From Myxococcota bacterium (GTDB lineage Bacteria > Myxococcota_A > UBA9160 > UBA4427): a stretch of DNA of 40,494 nt. The translations under genes were made by a program, and so were the position numbers. Location of the stretch: the NCBI GenBank assembly GCA_030748735.1, contig JASMLK010000127.1, positions 1-40,494 on the forward strand, written 5' to 3'. Positions within the stretch are counted from its first letter, which is position 1, and every line of letters begins with the position of its first letter. Below the pieces are notes generated by a model. That model was not told the origin of the DNA, searched no databases, and saw only the letters and a list, made by a program, of their open reading frames with translations. Shown piece after piece: positions 1-8,368 of the stretch.

Positions 1-121
1 TCTGCATCTCGAGTGCGGGTCGAGTGCCGGTCGATCGAACTAGCGGCATCGAGGTCGAGCGCAGTGCGCTCGAGCGGTCTGTCGCGGGACGTTTCGCGAC
101 GGGCGGGAAGGGTGACACGCG

Positions 122-790
122 ATGAGCGTGAGCCCCGCGGCGACGACACCGCACGCGTCGAAAGTCCGACGACGCTTTCTCGAACGCCTGAGAAATTCCG
201 GGGTCAACGATCCGCGCGTCTTGCGGGCTTTCGCCGAGGTGCCGCGACACCTGCTGATCCCCGAGGCGCTGCGCGATCGCGCCTACCAGGAAACGCCCAT
301 TCCCATCGGTGAAGGACAGACTATTTCGGCCCCCGGTGTCGTCGCAACGATGACGATGGCACTGCAACTCGAAGGTCACGAGCGCGTCCTCGAGATCGGT
401 ACGGGCTCGGGCTACCAGGCTGCGATCCTCTCGCGCCTGGCGAGCGAAGTCGTTTCGATCGAACGGATCCCGCGACTCGCGGCGAGTGCGCGGAGCGCGC
501 TCGATCGCTTCGGCGTGACGAACGTCGTGGTGTTTCTTGGGGACGGCACACGGGGTCGGCCCGACCTTGCGCCCTACGACCGAATCGTCGTCACGGCAGG
601 AGGGCCCGAAGTGCCAAGGCCGCTGCTCGAACAACTCGCACCCGACGGCATGTTGGTGGGGCCGTTCGGGCAGCGCAGAAGCCAGAAGCTCACGCGCTTT
701 CGTCGTCGCAGCGACGGCGGTTTCGCGGGCGATATCCTCGGCGAATGCGACTTCGTGGATCTCATCGGCCAGAACGGATGGCAGCGCTAG
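122..790 (+). CDS. pcm: Protein-L-isoaspartate O-methyltransferase
   Basis: Cytosolic repair enzyme that uses S-adenosylmethionine to methylate abnormal isoaspartyl residues in aged proteins. The 222-residue length is normal for the family. GQTIS at residues 65-69 and the SAM-binding loop VLEIGTGSGYQAA at about 89-101 are both family hallmarks, and VTAGGPEVP near residue 160 matches the conserved post-motif. The ATG at 122 is preceded by a purine-rich GGGAAGGG. The next gene, a LysM/M23 lipoprotein, follows at once, which is the pcm-nlpD order common in Proteobacteria. The surE gene that often precedes pcm is not visible in the 121 bases upstream. The family assignment is secure. Confidence 0.95.
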   Translation: MSVSPAATTPHASKVRRRFLERLRNSGVNDPRVLRAFAEVPRHLLIPEALRDRAYQETPIPIGEGQTISAPGVVATMTMALQLEGHERVLEIGTGSGYQAAILSRLASEVVSIERIPRLAASARSALDRFGVTNVVVFLGDGTRGRPDLAPYDRIVVTAGGPEVPRPLLEQLAPDGMLVGPFGQRRSQKLTRFRRRSDGGFAGDILGECDFVDLIGQNGWQR

Positions 791-816
791 GGCGCGTCGC
801 CATCGGGCGCGGGGGC

Positions 817-1542
817 ATGCCGCGTCTGTTCGCGGCCCTTGTGTGCGCGCTCGTCACGATCGCTGCCCTCGACGCCTGCACGATCACGCCCGGCTCGCAG
901 TCGCGCGGGATGAGCGGCAGCAGCGGCCGCGGTCACTACCACACGGTGCGACCGGGCGAGAACCTGTATCGCATCGGCCAACGCTACGGAGTGCCGACCG
1001 AGGTGCTGATTCGCGCCAACGGGATCAGGGACGTGACCGAACTTCGTGTCGGTCAGCGTCTATACATTCCACGCAGCGGGCGAGGTCGCACAGCGCGGGG
1101 TACGGCCCCGGCACGACGATCGGACCCGAAACTCAAGGAGCGGGTGCGTGCGGAAGCGCGGCGCAGCGCGCAGGTCGACTTCCGCTGGCCGATTCAGCGC
1201 ACGCGGCTCACGTCCCGCTTCGGTCGCCGCAACGGCCAGCCCCACGAAGGCGTCGACCTGGCCGTGAAGCAGGGCACCCCGATTCGCGCGGCGGAAGGGG
1301 GCAAGGTGATCCATGCCGGACGGCTCGGCGCGTACGGCAAGGTCGTGATCCTGAAGCACGCAGGAGACTTCCGCTCGGTCTACGCCCACGCGCGAAAGCT
1401 CTTCGTGCGCAAAGGGCAGTTCGTCGAGCGCTCGCAGAAGATCGCCGAGGTGGGCATGACGGGGCGCACCACGGGCCCCCACCTGCACTTCGAAATCCGC
1501 ATACGCGACGTCCCGAAGGACCCGCTGCTCTATCTGCCTTGA
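817..1542 (+). CDS. LysM and M23 peptidase-domain lipoprotein (NlpD/EnvC-like)
   Basis: Predicted envelope protein that binds peptidoglycan and either cuts it or activates amidases. From the ATG at 817 the first 20 residues form a signal peptide ending in LDAC, a plausible though imperfect lipobox. A LysM domain (YHTVRPGENLYRIGQRYG through VGQRLYIP) occupies about residues 45-90. The C-terminal LytM domain has PHEGVDL and GPHLHFEI, so the HxxxD and HxH zinc-site pattern is retained and the domain may be active, unlike E. coli NlpD. An ATG at 778 overlaps the end of pcm and would add 13 residues, but the signal peptide favours 817. Translation is probably linked to pcm. Confidence 0.88.
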   Translation: MPRLFAALVCALVTIAALDACTITPGSQSRGMSGSSGRGHYHTVRPGENLYRIGQRYGVPTEVLIRANGIRDVTELRVGQRLYIPRSGRGRTARGTAPARRSDPKLKERVRAEARRSAQVDFRWPIQRTRLTSRFGRRNGQPHEGVDLAVKQGTPIRAAEGGKVIHAGRLGAYGKVVILKHAGDFRSVYAHARKLFVRKGQFVERSQKIAEVGMTGRTTGPHLHFEIRIRDVPKDPLLYLP

Positions 1543-1570
1543 AGCCCGCCTCGAGCGCGGGATTCGACGA

Positions 1571-2668
1571 TCAGGACTTGATGCTCAGCTCCCACACCGG
1601 AAAGCAGACCGTCGCCAGCTTGCGCTGCGAATCGGCGATTGCGGCGTCGGCATAGAGCGGGTCGTCGCTCTCGACCGTGGCCAGCTCGGGTTCGACCGTA
1701 CGCGCTCGGCGTCGGGCACGATTGGCGGCCTTGGCCATCTCGATCTGCGCAGCGGGGCTCTTGCGCAGCTCGTCGGGCGAGAAGTTCAACACGCCGATCT
1801 CCTTGGCGCGCTTCTCACATGCCGCACGAACGTCTGCACCCGCCATGCGCTTCACGTCGATGCGCTGGCCCTTCTTGATCGGGTTGAGGAGCGAGCCCGG
1901 GGCGTTGCCGCGCAGTTCGAGCCAGTCTTCTAGCGAGATCAACGCCTCGTTCGGGAGCGCCACGCGGCGCGACTTCTGGTTCTTCGCCTTGCCCGTCTTG
2001 ACCGTCACCTGCTGACACTTGTGGTCGAAGTGGAGATCGTCGACGTTGACGGCGATCAACTCCGCGAGCATCAGCCCACCGTGATAGAGCAAGTAGAAAA
2101 TCAAGCGATCACGCAGGCTTTCGGCGTTGTCCTCGGCACCGCAAGCCACCAGAAGCGCGCGAAACTCACCGTGGGAAACGATCCGATCGCCACTTGGGGC
2201 CACCGCCTTGTTGGGCGACTTGACCCGATCCCATTCGTCGCGGCTCAGGTAGCCGAGCTCGTGGCTTTCCTTCAGGACGCGCTGCAGCGTCGTCTTGAAA
2301 CGCTGGATCTTCTTCGGCGTGAACTTCGCCGGGTCCTGCCGGAACTTGTGATGGGGGTCGAGTTGGCAGCGAAGCGTTTCGAGCTTCGAGGGCGCACCTT
2401 CTTCCTTCAACATCGAAAGGGCGGCCTGGCGGTGATGGGCGCGGACCTGATGCCAGGGAAAATCGACGCCCTCGCAGACGCCCGTGGAAAAGACAAGCGT
2501 CAATGTTTCCAAGGCTTCGAGCGCGCAGTTGCGTTCGTCGCCTTGGAGGGTTTCGAGGTAGCCGGTCGCAGCGTGCTGGCCCTTCACGACCTCGGCTTCA
2601 TCCAGAGAGAAATCAGCTGCGAGCGAGCGATTGAATCCACCGGGGAGCTCGCCAATTTCGAGGGACAA
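1571..2668 (-). CDS. Tyrosine recombinase/integrase homologue, probably catalytically impaired
   Basis: A 365-residue protein with a phage-integrase-like fold: an N-terminal region with a SAM-like helical part (about 50-160) and a C-terminal catalytic-type domain (about 160-350). The segment LLYHGGLMLAEL at about 193-204 aligns with the usual GLR-x-SEL box, but the first catalytic arginine is Met200. The second box reads SPDELRKS, so the usual HxxR is D299-x-x-R302. The beta-hairpin lysine region (KTGKAKNQKSRRVALP) and a candidate nucleophile Tyr339 in PLYAD are kept. Start is TTG at 2668 behind CAGGAGG; no better start is visible. tRNA-Arg lies about 450 bases upstream of it, a usual integration target. 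Strand-exchange activity is doubtful; a DNA-binding or degenerate role is inferred. Confidence 0.72.
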   Translation of the reverse strand: MSLEIGELPGGFNRSLAADFSLDEAEVVKGQHAATGYLETLQGDERNCALEALETLTLVFSTGVCEGVDFPWHQVRAHHRQAALSMLKEEGAPSKLETLRCQLDPHHKFRQDPAKFTPKKIQRFKTTLQRVLKESHELGYLSRDEWDRVKSPNKAVAPSGDRIVSHGEFRALLVACGAEDNAESLRDRLIFYLLYHGGLMLAELIAVNVDDLHFDHKCQQVTVKTGKAKNQKSRRVALPNEALISLEDWLELRGNAPGSLLNPIKKGQRIDVKRMAGADVRAACEKRAKEIGVLNFSPDELRKSPAAQIEMAKAANRARRRARTVEPELATVESDDPLYADAAIADSQRKLATVCFPVWELSIKS

Positions 2669-3115
2669 AGTTCTTCAACCTCCTGCAGGCTTGGGGGCCC
2701 TCGCGAATGAACCGGTTGGGGGTTCCGCGAGGTGGCGTCGTGTGCGTGGGCGACGCTCGAGTGGGGCGACTGGGGACGCCCAGGGGGCACACTGTGCAAC
2801 GGAATGATGCTTCCAGTCAAGGGAAGCGGGCGAATCGGAGGGGCAGGGGACTCGCGCGCCACCTTCTTTGGAGTGCCGCAACGTGTTGGAATCGTTTGAG
2901 TTTATTCGCTCGCTGCCAAATGCTCCGGGATTCCAAACCCAGTTTGAACCGGGGCTCTTCGAACGGAGTTTCACAACGCATTGGGCAGATCGGATGCCAA
3001 TGCCCAATCGGCACGGGGGGCCACGTCTTTCCGCTAAGCTGCCGCCCGCCGCGCGGGAAAATCCGCTGCCGACTCCGGGCTAGGAGCCACCCTGCAGCAA
3101 CGAGGCACCACCCGC
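2669..3115 (+). other. Non-coding stretch upstream of tRNA-Arg with nested inverted repeats
   Basis: No open frame here looks like a real protein. The stretch is locally richer in A+T around 2885-2960 than its surroundings. At 2979-3008 two alternative stems can form: ATTGGGCA (2980-2987) with TGCCCAAT (3001-3008), or GCATTGG (2979-2985) with CCAATGC (2997-3003). The tRNA promoter should lie at the right end, but no clear -35/-10 pair could be assigned. Confidence 0.45.
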
Positions 3116-3192
3116 GCCCCCGTAGCTCAGCCGGATAGAGCGCCGGTTTCCTAAACCGTAGGTCAGAGGTTCGAATCCTCTCGGGGGCGCCA
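3116..3192 (+). tRNA. tRNA-Arg (anticodon CCT)
   Basis: A complete 77-base cloverleaf. The acceptor stem GCCCCCG (3116-3122) pairs with CGGGGGC (3182-3188), followed by the discriminator G and an encoded CCA. The D arm is GCTC/GAGC, the anticodon loop TTCCTAA carries CCT, and the T arm is AGAGG-TTCGAAT-CCTCT. It reads AGG arginine codons. It ends only six bases before the stop codon of the convergent higA gene. tRNA genes like this are common integration sites, and a recombinase homologue lies nearby, but no duplicate of the tRNA 3' end was spotted in the window. Confidence 0.97.
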
Positions 3193-3198
3193 GGGGAG

Positions 3199-3468
3199 CT
3201 AGGCCACCCTCTTTCGCTTGCTCATCGCACGATCCAGGTCGTAGGTCGCCTGAAGATTCTTCCAGAGTTTGCTGGATGTTCCGAGCGCCTCGGCCAGATC
3301 GATCGCGGCGTCAGCGGTGACACCTCGCTTGCCGTGAATGAACTCGCTGAGCCGCGAGCGAGTCCACCCGATCTTCTCGGCGAAGGCCGCTTGTGTCATT
3401 CCCGCTGGTTCGAGGAATTCCTCGAGCAGGATCTCACCAGGATGGAAGGGGTTTGCTGGGGGTCTCAT
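3199..3468 (-). CDS. higA: HigA-family antitoxin (XRE DNA-binding)
   Basis: An 89-residue antitoxin of the HigA/VapI group that normally neutralises the mRNA-cutting toxin HigB and represses its own operon. The N-terminal HPGEILLEEFLEPAGMTQ and the helix-turn-helix segment running through LSEFIHGKRGVT are typical, and the length is normal. The ATG at 3468 is 12 bases after the stop of a higB remnant on the same strand, the usual higB-higA order. Because the toxin gene is broken, this is probably an orphan antitoxin or repressor. It could still act on related toxins elsewhere (inference). Confidence 0.9.
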   Translation of the reverse strand: MRPPANPFHPGEILLEEFLEPAGMTQAAFAEKIGWTRSRLSEFIHGKRGVTADAAIDLAEALGTSSKLWKNLQATYDLDRAMSKRKRVA

Positions 3469-3480
3469 GTTCTTTCGCTC

Positions 3481-3660
3481 TCAGTGGTAGTCGAGGACAT
3501 GTACGTCGGATGCCTGTCCGTTGTTCCATCGAAAGACGATCCGCCACTGTCCATTGATTCGGATCGAGTGATAGCCAGCCCAATCGCCCTTCAGCGCTTC
3601 GAGTCGGTTTCCCGGCGGGACCCTCAGGTCTTTTTAGCGGTCCACGTCTCGCAGCTTGGG
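3481..3660 (-). pseudogene. higB: higB toxin remnant
   Basis: Fifty in-frame codons (3484-3633) ending in a TGA read as the C-terminal half of a HigB/RelE-type toxin, including [30 protein letters not shown] and the terminal DVHVLDYH. Directly before them the same frame has a TAA (3634-3636). Upstream of that only a few residues (KLRDVDR) still resemble the family. The rest of the N-terminal half is missing or scrambled, and the serine hydrolase start at 3720 on the other strand occupies the remaining space. No start codon gives a complete toxin. The higA partner downstream is intact. Confidence 0.8.
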
Positions 3661-3719
3661 CTGAGGCTTCCATCCGCACGGTCGCGTAAGCTTCCGCCAC
3701 CAATTCCTCGGGGAGATCG

Positions 3720-5024
3720 ATGAGTAACGAGAACAGCGCGTACCGGGCCGAGGGCACCGTGGCCCCCGGCTTCGAGTCCGTGAAGAACGTCTACGAGCGC
3801 GAACTGCAGACGATGGCGGAAGAGAACACCCAGCTCTGCGTCTACCACAAGGGCGAGCGGGTGGTGGATCTCTGGGCATCAGCCAGCAACGACCCGGGCT
3901 TCTCGCCGGACTCCATCGTGAACATCTTCAGCAGCGGCAAGAGCCTCGCCGCCATCGCGATGGGGGCACTCGTCGGAAGAGGGCAACTCGACTACCAGAA
4001 GAAGATCGTCGACTACTGGCCGGAATTCGGTGCGCACGGGAAGAGCGAACTCACCGTCGCCGACTTGATGCGCCACGAAGCGGGCATGCCCGCGTTCGAC
4101 ACGCCTCTCGACCCCGAACATCTGCTCGTCAAGAACATCAAGGAGAACCGGGTCGGCGAAGTGATCGAAGCGCAGGCCGCGGAGTTTCCAAAGAAGGGCG
4201 GCAGCCGGCGGGAGTATCACGCCATCACGCGCGGCTGGATCGCGAACGAAGTCTTTCGTCGGGTCGATCCGGCTGGACGAACCATCGGCGAATTCCTCGA
4301 CGAAGAAATCAGCACGCCACTCGAGGCGGACGCAGTGATCGGCGTCAAGGAACCCGATCTCGGCAAGATCTCGAAGGTCACGCTGCTGGGCTTCGCCTTC
4401 CAGTTCCTGCAGAGCCTGAAGCCCGGCTTTCTCGGAAGGAAGATCAAGCACAGCATCTTTCAACTCTTCGCAAGGATCTTGCGAATCCTGTGGTCGATGC
4501 GTCACGCCACGCGCCGAACTCGCAGCGCACCTCCTCCGTTCAAGGGCATGAAGGGCATGGCGGCACTCGACATCTTCAACGAACCCGCCATCGCGATGGG
4601 CGAAACCCCTTCGGCCGCCGCCAACTGCTCTGCACGAGGTCTGGCCAAGATCGCGGCCATGATGTCGGCAGGCGGCAAGTGGGACGGCCGGGAATACCTG
4701 AGCGAAGAAGGCTGGCGGGCCATGCATGGCGAGCCGGTTGCAGCGGACATGGGGTTCGCCCCGACGAGCTTTACACAGGGCGGCGTCAACGCGTTCAACG
4801 AACGAGGCACGAACGCCGGGGGACTGGGGCGCGCCCTCAACGCCGGCCGCGAGGGGTTTTACGGCTGGATGGGCTTCGGCGGCTCGATCTTCCAGTGGCA
4901 TCCCGAACACGAGATCGGCTTCGGCTTCGTCCCCACTGCGCTGCACGCGTTCGACATCCTGAACGAGCGAGGAAAGGTCTACCAGGCCGAAGTCTTGCGC
5001 TGCGTCGAGAACTTGAAGAGTTAG
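3720..5024 (+). CDS. Serine hydrolase of the beta-lactamase (class C)/EstB family
   Basis: A 434-residue enzyme with the penicillin-binding/beta-lactamase fold, expected to hydrolyse esters rather than beta-lactams. The SxxK motif is S71-S-G-K74. EYHAITRGW at about 164 matches the YxN/YxS position with Ala in place of Asn. GWMGFGGSIFQWHPEHEIGFGF near residue 385 corresponds to the (H/G)GG strand of the family. A hydrophobic stretch at about 220-255 is an insertion that may touch membranes. There is no signal peptide. The ATG at 3720 has GGGGAG six bases upstream. It stands alone among remnants, and its substrate is unknown. Confidence 0.85.
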   Translation: MSNENSAYRAEGTVAPGFESVKNVYERELQTMAEENTQLCVYHKGERVVDLWASASNDPGFSPDSIVNIFSSGKSLAAIAMGALVGRGQLDYQKKIVDYWPEFGAHGKSELTVADLMRHEAGMPAFDTPLDPEHLLVKNIKENRVGEVIEAQAAEFPKKGGSRREYHAITRGWIANEVFRRVDPAGRTIGEFLDEEISTPLEADAVIGVKEPDLGKISKVTLLGFAFQFLQSLKPGFLGRKIKHSIFQLFARILRILWSMRHATRRTRSAPPPFKGMKGMAALDIFNEPAIAMGETPSAAANCSARGLAKIAAMMSAGGKWDGREYLSEEGWRAMHGEPVAADMGFAPTSFTQGGVNAFNERGTNAGGLGRALNAGREGFYGWMGFGGSIFQWHPEHEIGFGFVPTALHAFDILNERGKVYQAEVLRCVENLKS

Positions 5025-5052
5025 TCTCGTCTTTTGCGCACCCTTCAATCGC

Positions 5053-5277
5053 GTGATCGCCCTCGACCCGGTGACGCTACGACGCGCGAACCGGCGCGCT
5101 GCGTTGGGCGTGGGATCTCGCGCCCCCCGGCTTCGATTACGCGACCGGACTCGTGAGCGAAGCCGGATACGCATTGGGCACACCGAACGTCTGGGCACCG
5201 ATGTCGGTCGACGAAGAACGTGGGCTCGTCTTCATCGCGACCACCTCGTCGCGTTCGCGCTCGATGCGGAGCGATAG
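5053..5277 (+). pseudogene. Remnant of a PQQ-dependent dehydrogenase (membrane glucose dehydrogenase type)
   Basis: Short pieces of a quinoprotein survive in different frames. VIALDPVT is followed after a frame change by TGALRWAWDLAPPGFDYATG and then YALGTPNVWAPMSVDEERG, a strongly conserved stretch of glucose-dehydrogenase-like quinoproteins. About 20 bases later another frame gives DHLVAFALDAER and a TAG stop, which resembles the C-terminus of these enzymes. So the N-terminus, most propeller blades and an internal segment are gone, with at least two frame disruptions. It directly abuts a truncated chemoreceptor on the other strand. It is distinct from the intact quinoprotein at 8369-10513. 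Confidence 0.72.
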
Positions 5278-5738
5278 CGCCACTCGAATTGTTGATCTGC
5301 GACAAGTTGGTCGAAGTCTCTTCGATCGCCGCCGCAACGCTGCGCACGTTGCTCGACGACTGTTCGACAGCGCTGGCCATCGTCGAGATGCCGCCCTCGA
5401 GTTGTGCGAACGATGCGCGGGCGCTGCCGTAGTCCTGGGTCGTGACCTCGACGGACCTGGCCATTTCCTTCGACACACCGGTCAGGTGATCGGCGGCGCT
5501 GCTCACCCCCTCGCTCCGTTCGAGGACATCTTGTCGGCGATGGCCAGGCGAATCACCGTGCCGTCCGCCGTTTCTTCTTCGCGCGCGAAACGCTCGTCTG
5601 GATCTTCCTTTCGATGGAATTCTGATACGCCTCTCGCGAGATCACCCACCCGAACACGGCAAAGGCCACGAGCACGACGGCGAGGAGCGGTGCTCCCAGC
5701 CTGGCCGCGATGCTGAGGTCCCGATAGAAGCCCGACAT
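5278..5738 (-). pseudogene. Truncated, frameshifted methyl-accepting chemotaxis protein
   Basis: Starting at the ATG at 5738, with GGAGGAAA upstream, the first frame encodes a cytoplasmic stub, one transmembrane helix (about residues 15-35) and a short basic tail before a stop at 5553. A second frame continues with GTVIRLAIADKMSSN, and a third with SSAADHLTGVSKEMARSV, STMASAVEQSSSNVRS and AAAIEETSTNLSQINNSS, typical of the coiled-coil region after HAMP in chemoreceptors. The periplasmic sensor, the signalling tip and the C-terminal half are absent. The similarity ends at about 5280, exactly where the PQQ dehydrogenase remnant ends. It cannot make a working receptor. Confidence 0.75.
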
Positions 5739-5960
5739 TGCATTTCCTCCGCAGATGACACCATGCAAGGTCGGCGACCCGTCGCGCGACCTGGAATTCC
5801 GAGTCGTACCGGCACGCTCGCGATTCACGGCAGAAACACCCACGGCTGATAGATCCACCTTTCCACCAGTATCGACTCCGGGAAGGCGAGCGCCCGGGGA
5901 TCGACCGTCCATTGCATGGCGGGTACGTTCTTGCCCCCAAACCGCAGAACAGGAATCAGC

Positions 5961-8354
5961 ATGAAGCCCCTCGTCGGAATGCGCGTCGTCGACCTTGCGG
6001 ATGAAAAGGGCGAACTCTGCGGTCGTTTGCTCGCCGACCTCGGGGCAGAAGTGATTCGCGTCGAACCGCCTACCGGCGCAACGTCGCGTTCGCTCGCCCC
6101 CTTCGCCCCCGACGGCGAAACGAGCCTCTATTTCGCCTATCGCAACGCCGGCAAGCGCGGCACCGCCCTCGACCTCGCGACCGAAGACGGACGCAAGCAG
6201 TTGAAGGCGTTGCTCGCGAACGCCGACGCCCTGATCGAATCGACCCTGCCGGGGAGCCTGGGCGAACTCGGACTCGGCGCCGAGGAACTCCGCGCTGAGT
6301 TTCCCCACCTCGTCATCACGTCGATCAGTGACTTCGGACAGGACGGCCCCTACGCGAGTTATCAGGGCACCAACATGGTCGGTGTCGCCATGGGGGGCAT
6401 GCTCCACCGCGCGGGCATCCCCGAAAAGCCGCCGGTCGTGATCCCCGGCCACCTCGCCTACGACGTCGCGGGCGTGGCCGGTGCCCAGGCCACGTTGCTC
6501 GCCTTCTGGCAGCGCTTCGACACGGGGAAGGGCCAGCATCTCGACGTATCCGCGATGGACGCCACTTCGGCGCTTTCCGACTGGTCTCTCGCCAACTACT
6601 CGCTGAATCCCGGGCTCGGCAAACGCATGGGCTCGGGCATCTACACCCTCTACCGCTGCGCCGACGGCTTCATGCGCATGATCGTGCTCGTACCCAAGCA
6701 CTGGCGCACCCTGCTCGAATGGACCGGTCACCCCGAATCGCTATCCGACCCCAAGTACGAGCAGTTCATCAATCGTCTGGTCGACCTCGACTTCATCAAG
6801 GGCGAACTCGAAGGCTTCTTCGCCGACAAGAACAAAGTCGACGTTGCGCTCGAAGCCCAACGTCGCGGCATTCCTGCAACCCCGTTGCTACTGCCGGGTG
6901 AAGTCCTCGAAAACGAACACACGGTGGGGCGCGGCACCTTCGCGCCCCTCGAAATCGCACCGGGCGTCGAAGCGAAGTTTCCCTCGGGCTTCCTCACCAT
7001 CGACGACGAAAGGGCGGGGCCCGCGAGCGGGGCGCCCGAGCGCGGCAGCCAGACCAACGCGTTTTCGAACGACGATGACCACGCCGCGCTCGAAGCGCAG
7101 ATCGCCGCGAGCGCAGGGGCGGCCGGGGAAGGGGAAGGGCGCCTGACGCGCCTGCGGGTGCTCGACTTCGGTGTCGGCGCCGTTGGCGTCGAGGCCGGAC
7201 GCTTCTTTGCCGACTTCGGCGCGGACGTGATCAAGGTCGAGTCGAGCAATGCCCCCGACTTCATTCGCGTGATCATGAGTAGCTACATGAATCCGTCGTT
7301 CATCTCGTCGAATCGGAGCAAGCGATGCTTCGGGGTCGACTTGACGACACAGCAAGGGCGCGAACTCGTCGAACGATTGGTCGCAGACGCCGACGTCTTC
7401 ATCGAGAACAACAGCGCGGGAACGATGGACAAGCTCGGCCTGGGCCCCGCAGACCTGAAGCGCATCAACCCGCGCATCGTGAGCCTCTCGAGCCAGAGCC
7501 TCGGCAGCTACGGCCCGTGGAAGCACTTCGGTGGCTACGGCCCGAACACCCACTCGGTGAGCGGCCTGCAGTACCTCTGGAACTACCCGGAAGACGAAGC
7601 CGAGCCCGCCGGTTCGACGACCGTCCACCCCGACCATCTCGCGGGACGCGTCGGGGTCGTGGGGCTGCTTGCGGGCTTGATCCAGCGCGAACGGACCGGC
7701 CGCGGCATGCACGTCGACGCGGCGCAGTTCGAAACCCCCATCGGCTTGATGGGTGACTTGTTCGCCCAGGAAAGCCTCGCGCCGGGGAGCGTCCGTCCCA
7801 TTGGCAACGCGAGTGATCGCGGAGCACCGTGGAGTTGTCTGCCGTGCGCCGGCGAAGACGAGTGGTGCGTGATCAACGTGCGGGACGACGCCGAGTGGGA
7901 GGCGCTGCGCACTGCGATCGGTTCTCCCGCCTGGGCCGATGCGCCGGGCCTCGCGACTGCCGAAGGTCGCAAGGCCGCGCGGAAACAGATCGACGAAGGC
8001 CTCCAGAGCTGGACGCGCGAACGCGAGCCGCGGGAAGTGATGGAAACGCTTCAGGCGGTGGGTGTGCCGGCCGGCATCGTGGCCCACCCGGGGCATCACA
8101 TGGCGGACCCACAACTCGCGCATCGCGGCTACGCGAAGCTCGTGCCCCAGCCCGACTACGAAGCGATCCTCGTGGAAGGACCGGCCTTCCTGTCGAACGA
8201 CCTTCCCGAGGTCGTGGTCGAGCCGGCGCCGTTGATCGGTGAGCACACCCGCGAGATCGCCCGCGATCTGCTCGGCCTGGCTGACGACGAGATCGAAGCG
8301 TTGATCGAGGCCGGGGCGATCGAAGATCCCCCGAAGGAGTTCAAGCTGTTGTAG
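5961..8354 (+). CDS. Tandem two-domain class III (CaiB/Frc-like) CoA transferase
   Basis: A 797-residue protein with two formyl-CoA-transferase-like halves (about 1-375 and 395-790), each usually a separate ~400-residue protein. These enzymes move CoA between carboxylic acids through an aspartyl thioester. Half one has LDVSAMDA with Asp200 at the catalytic position; half two has HVDAAQFE with Glu591 there, so the halves are probably not equivalent. Each half begins with a typical RVVDL or RVLDF strand and a FADFGADVIKVE-like CoA-site segment. The start at 5961 is chosen over an in-frame codon at 5916 because AGGAA precedes it and the family N-terminus begins here. It is convergent with the quinoprotein gene; the substrate is unknown. 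Confidence 0.9.
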   Translation: MKPLVGMRVVDLADEKGELCGRLLADLGAEVIRVEPPTGATSRSLAPFAPDGETSLYFAYRNAGKRGTALDLATEDGRKQLKALLANADALIESTLPGSLGELGLGAEELRAEFPHLVITSISDFGQDGPYASYQGTNMVGVAMGGMLHRAGIPEKPPVVIPGHLAYDVAGVAGAQATLLAFWQRFDTGKGQHLDVSAMDATSALSDWSLANYSLNPGLGKRMGSGIYTLYRCADGFMRMIVLVPKHWRTLLEWTGHPESLSDPKYEQFINRLVDLDFIKGELEGFFADKNKVDVALEAQRRGIPATPLLLPGEVLENEHTVGRGTFAPLEIAPGVEAKFPSGFLTIDDERAGPASGAPERGSQTNAFSNDDDHAALEAQIAASAGAAGEGEGRLTRLRVLDFGVGAVGVEAGRFFADFGADVIKVESSNAPDFIRVIMSSYMNPSFISSNRSKRCFGVDLTTQQGRELVERLVADADVFIENNSAGTMDKLGLGPADLKRINPRIVSLSSQSLGSYGPWKHFGGYGPNTHSVSGLQYLWNYPEDEAEPAGSTTVHPDHLAGRVGVVGLLAGLIQRERTGRGMHVDAAQFETPIGLMGDLFAQESLAPGSVRPIGNASDRGAPWSCLPCAGEDEWCVINVRDDAEWEALRTAIGSPAWADAPGLATAEGRKAARKQIDEGLQSWTREREPREVMETLQAVGVPAGIVAHPGHHMADPQLAHRGYAKLVPQPDYEAILVEGPAFLSNDLPEVVVEPAPLIGEHTREIARDLLGLADDEIEALIEAGAIEDPPKEFKLL

Positions 8355-8368
8355 GAACGCGACTGGCG

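Noticed and set aside
1-121. Possible 3' end of surE before pcm
   Set aside because: None of the frames resembles the SurE C-terminus, and the frames contain stops; no call is made.
1571-3192. Genomic island bounded by tRNA-Arg and an integrase
   Set aside because: No second copy of the tRNA 3' end was found and the recombinase looks catalytically impaired, so island borders cannot be drawn.
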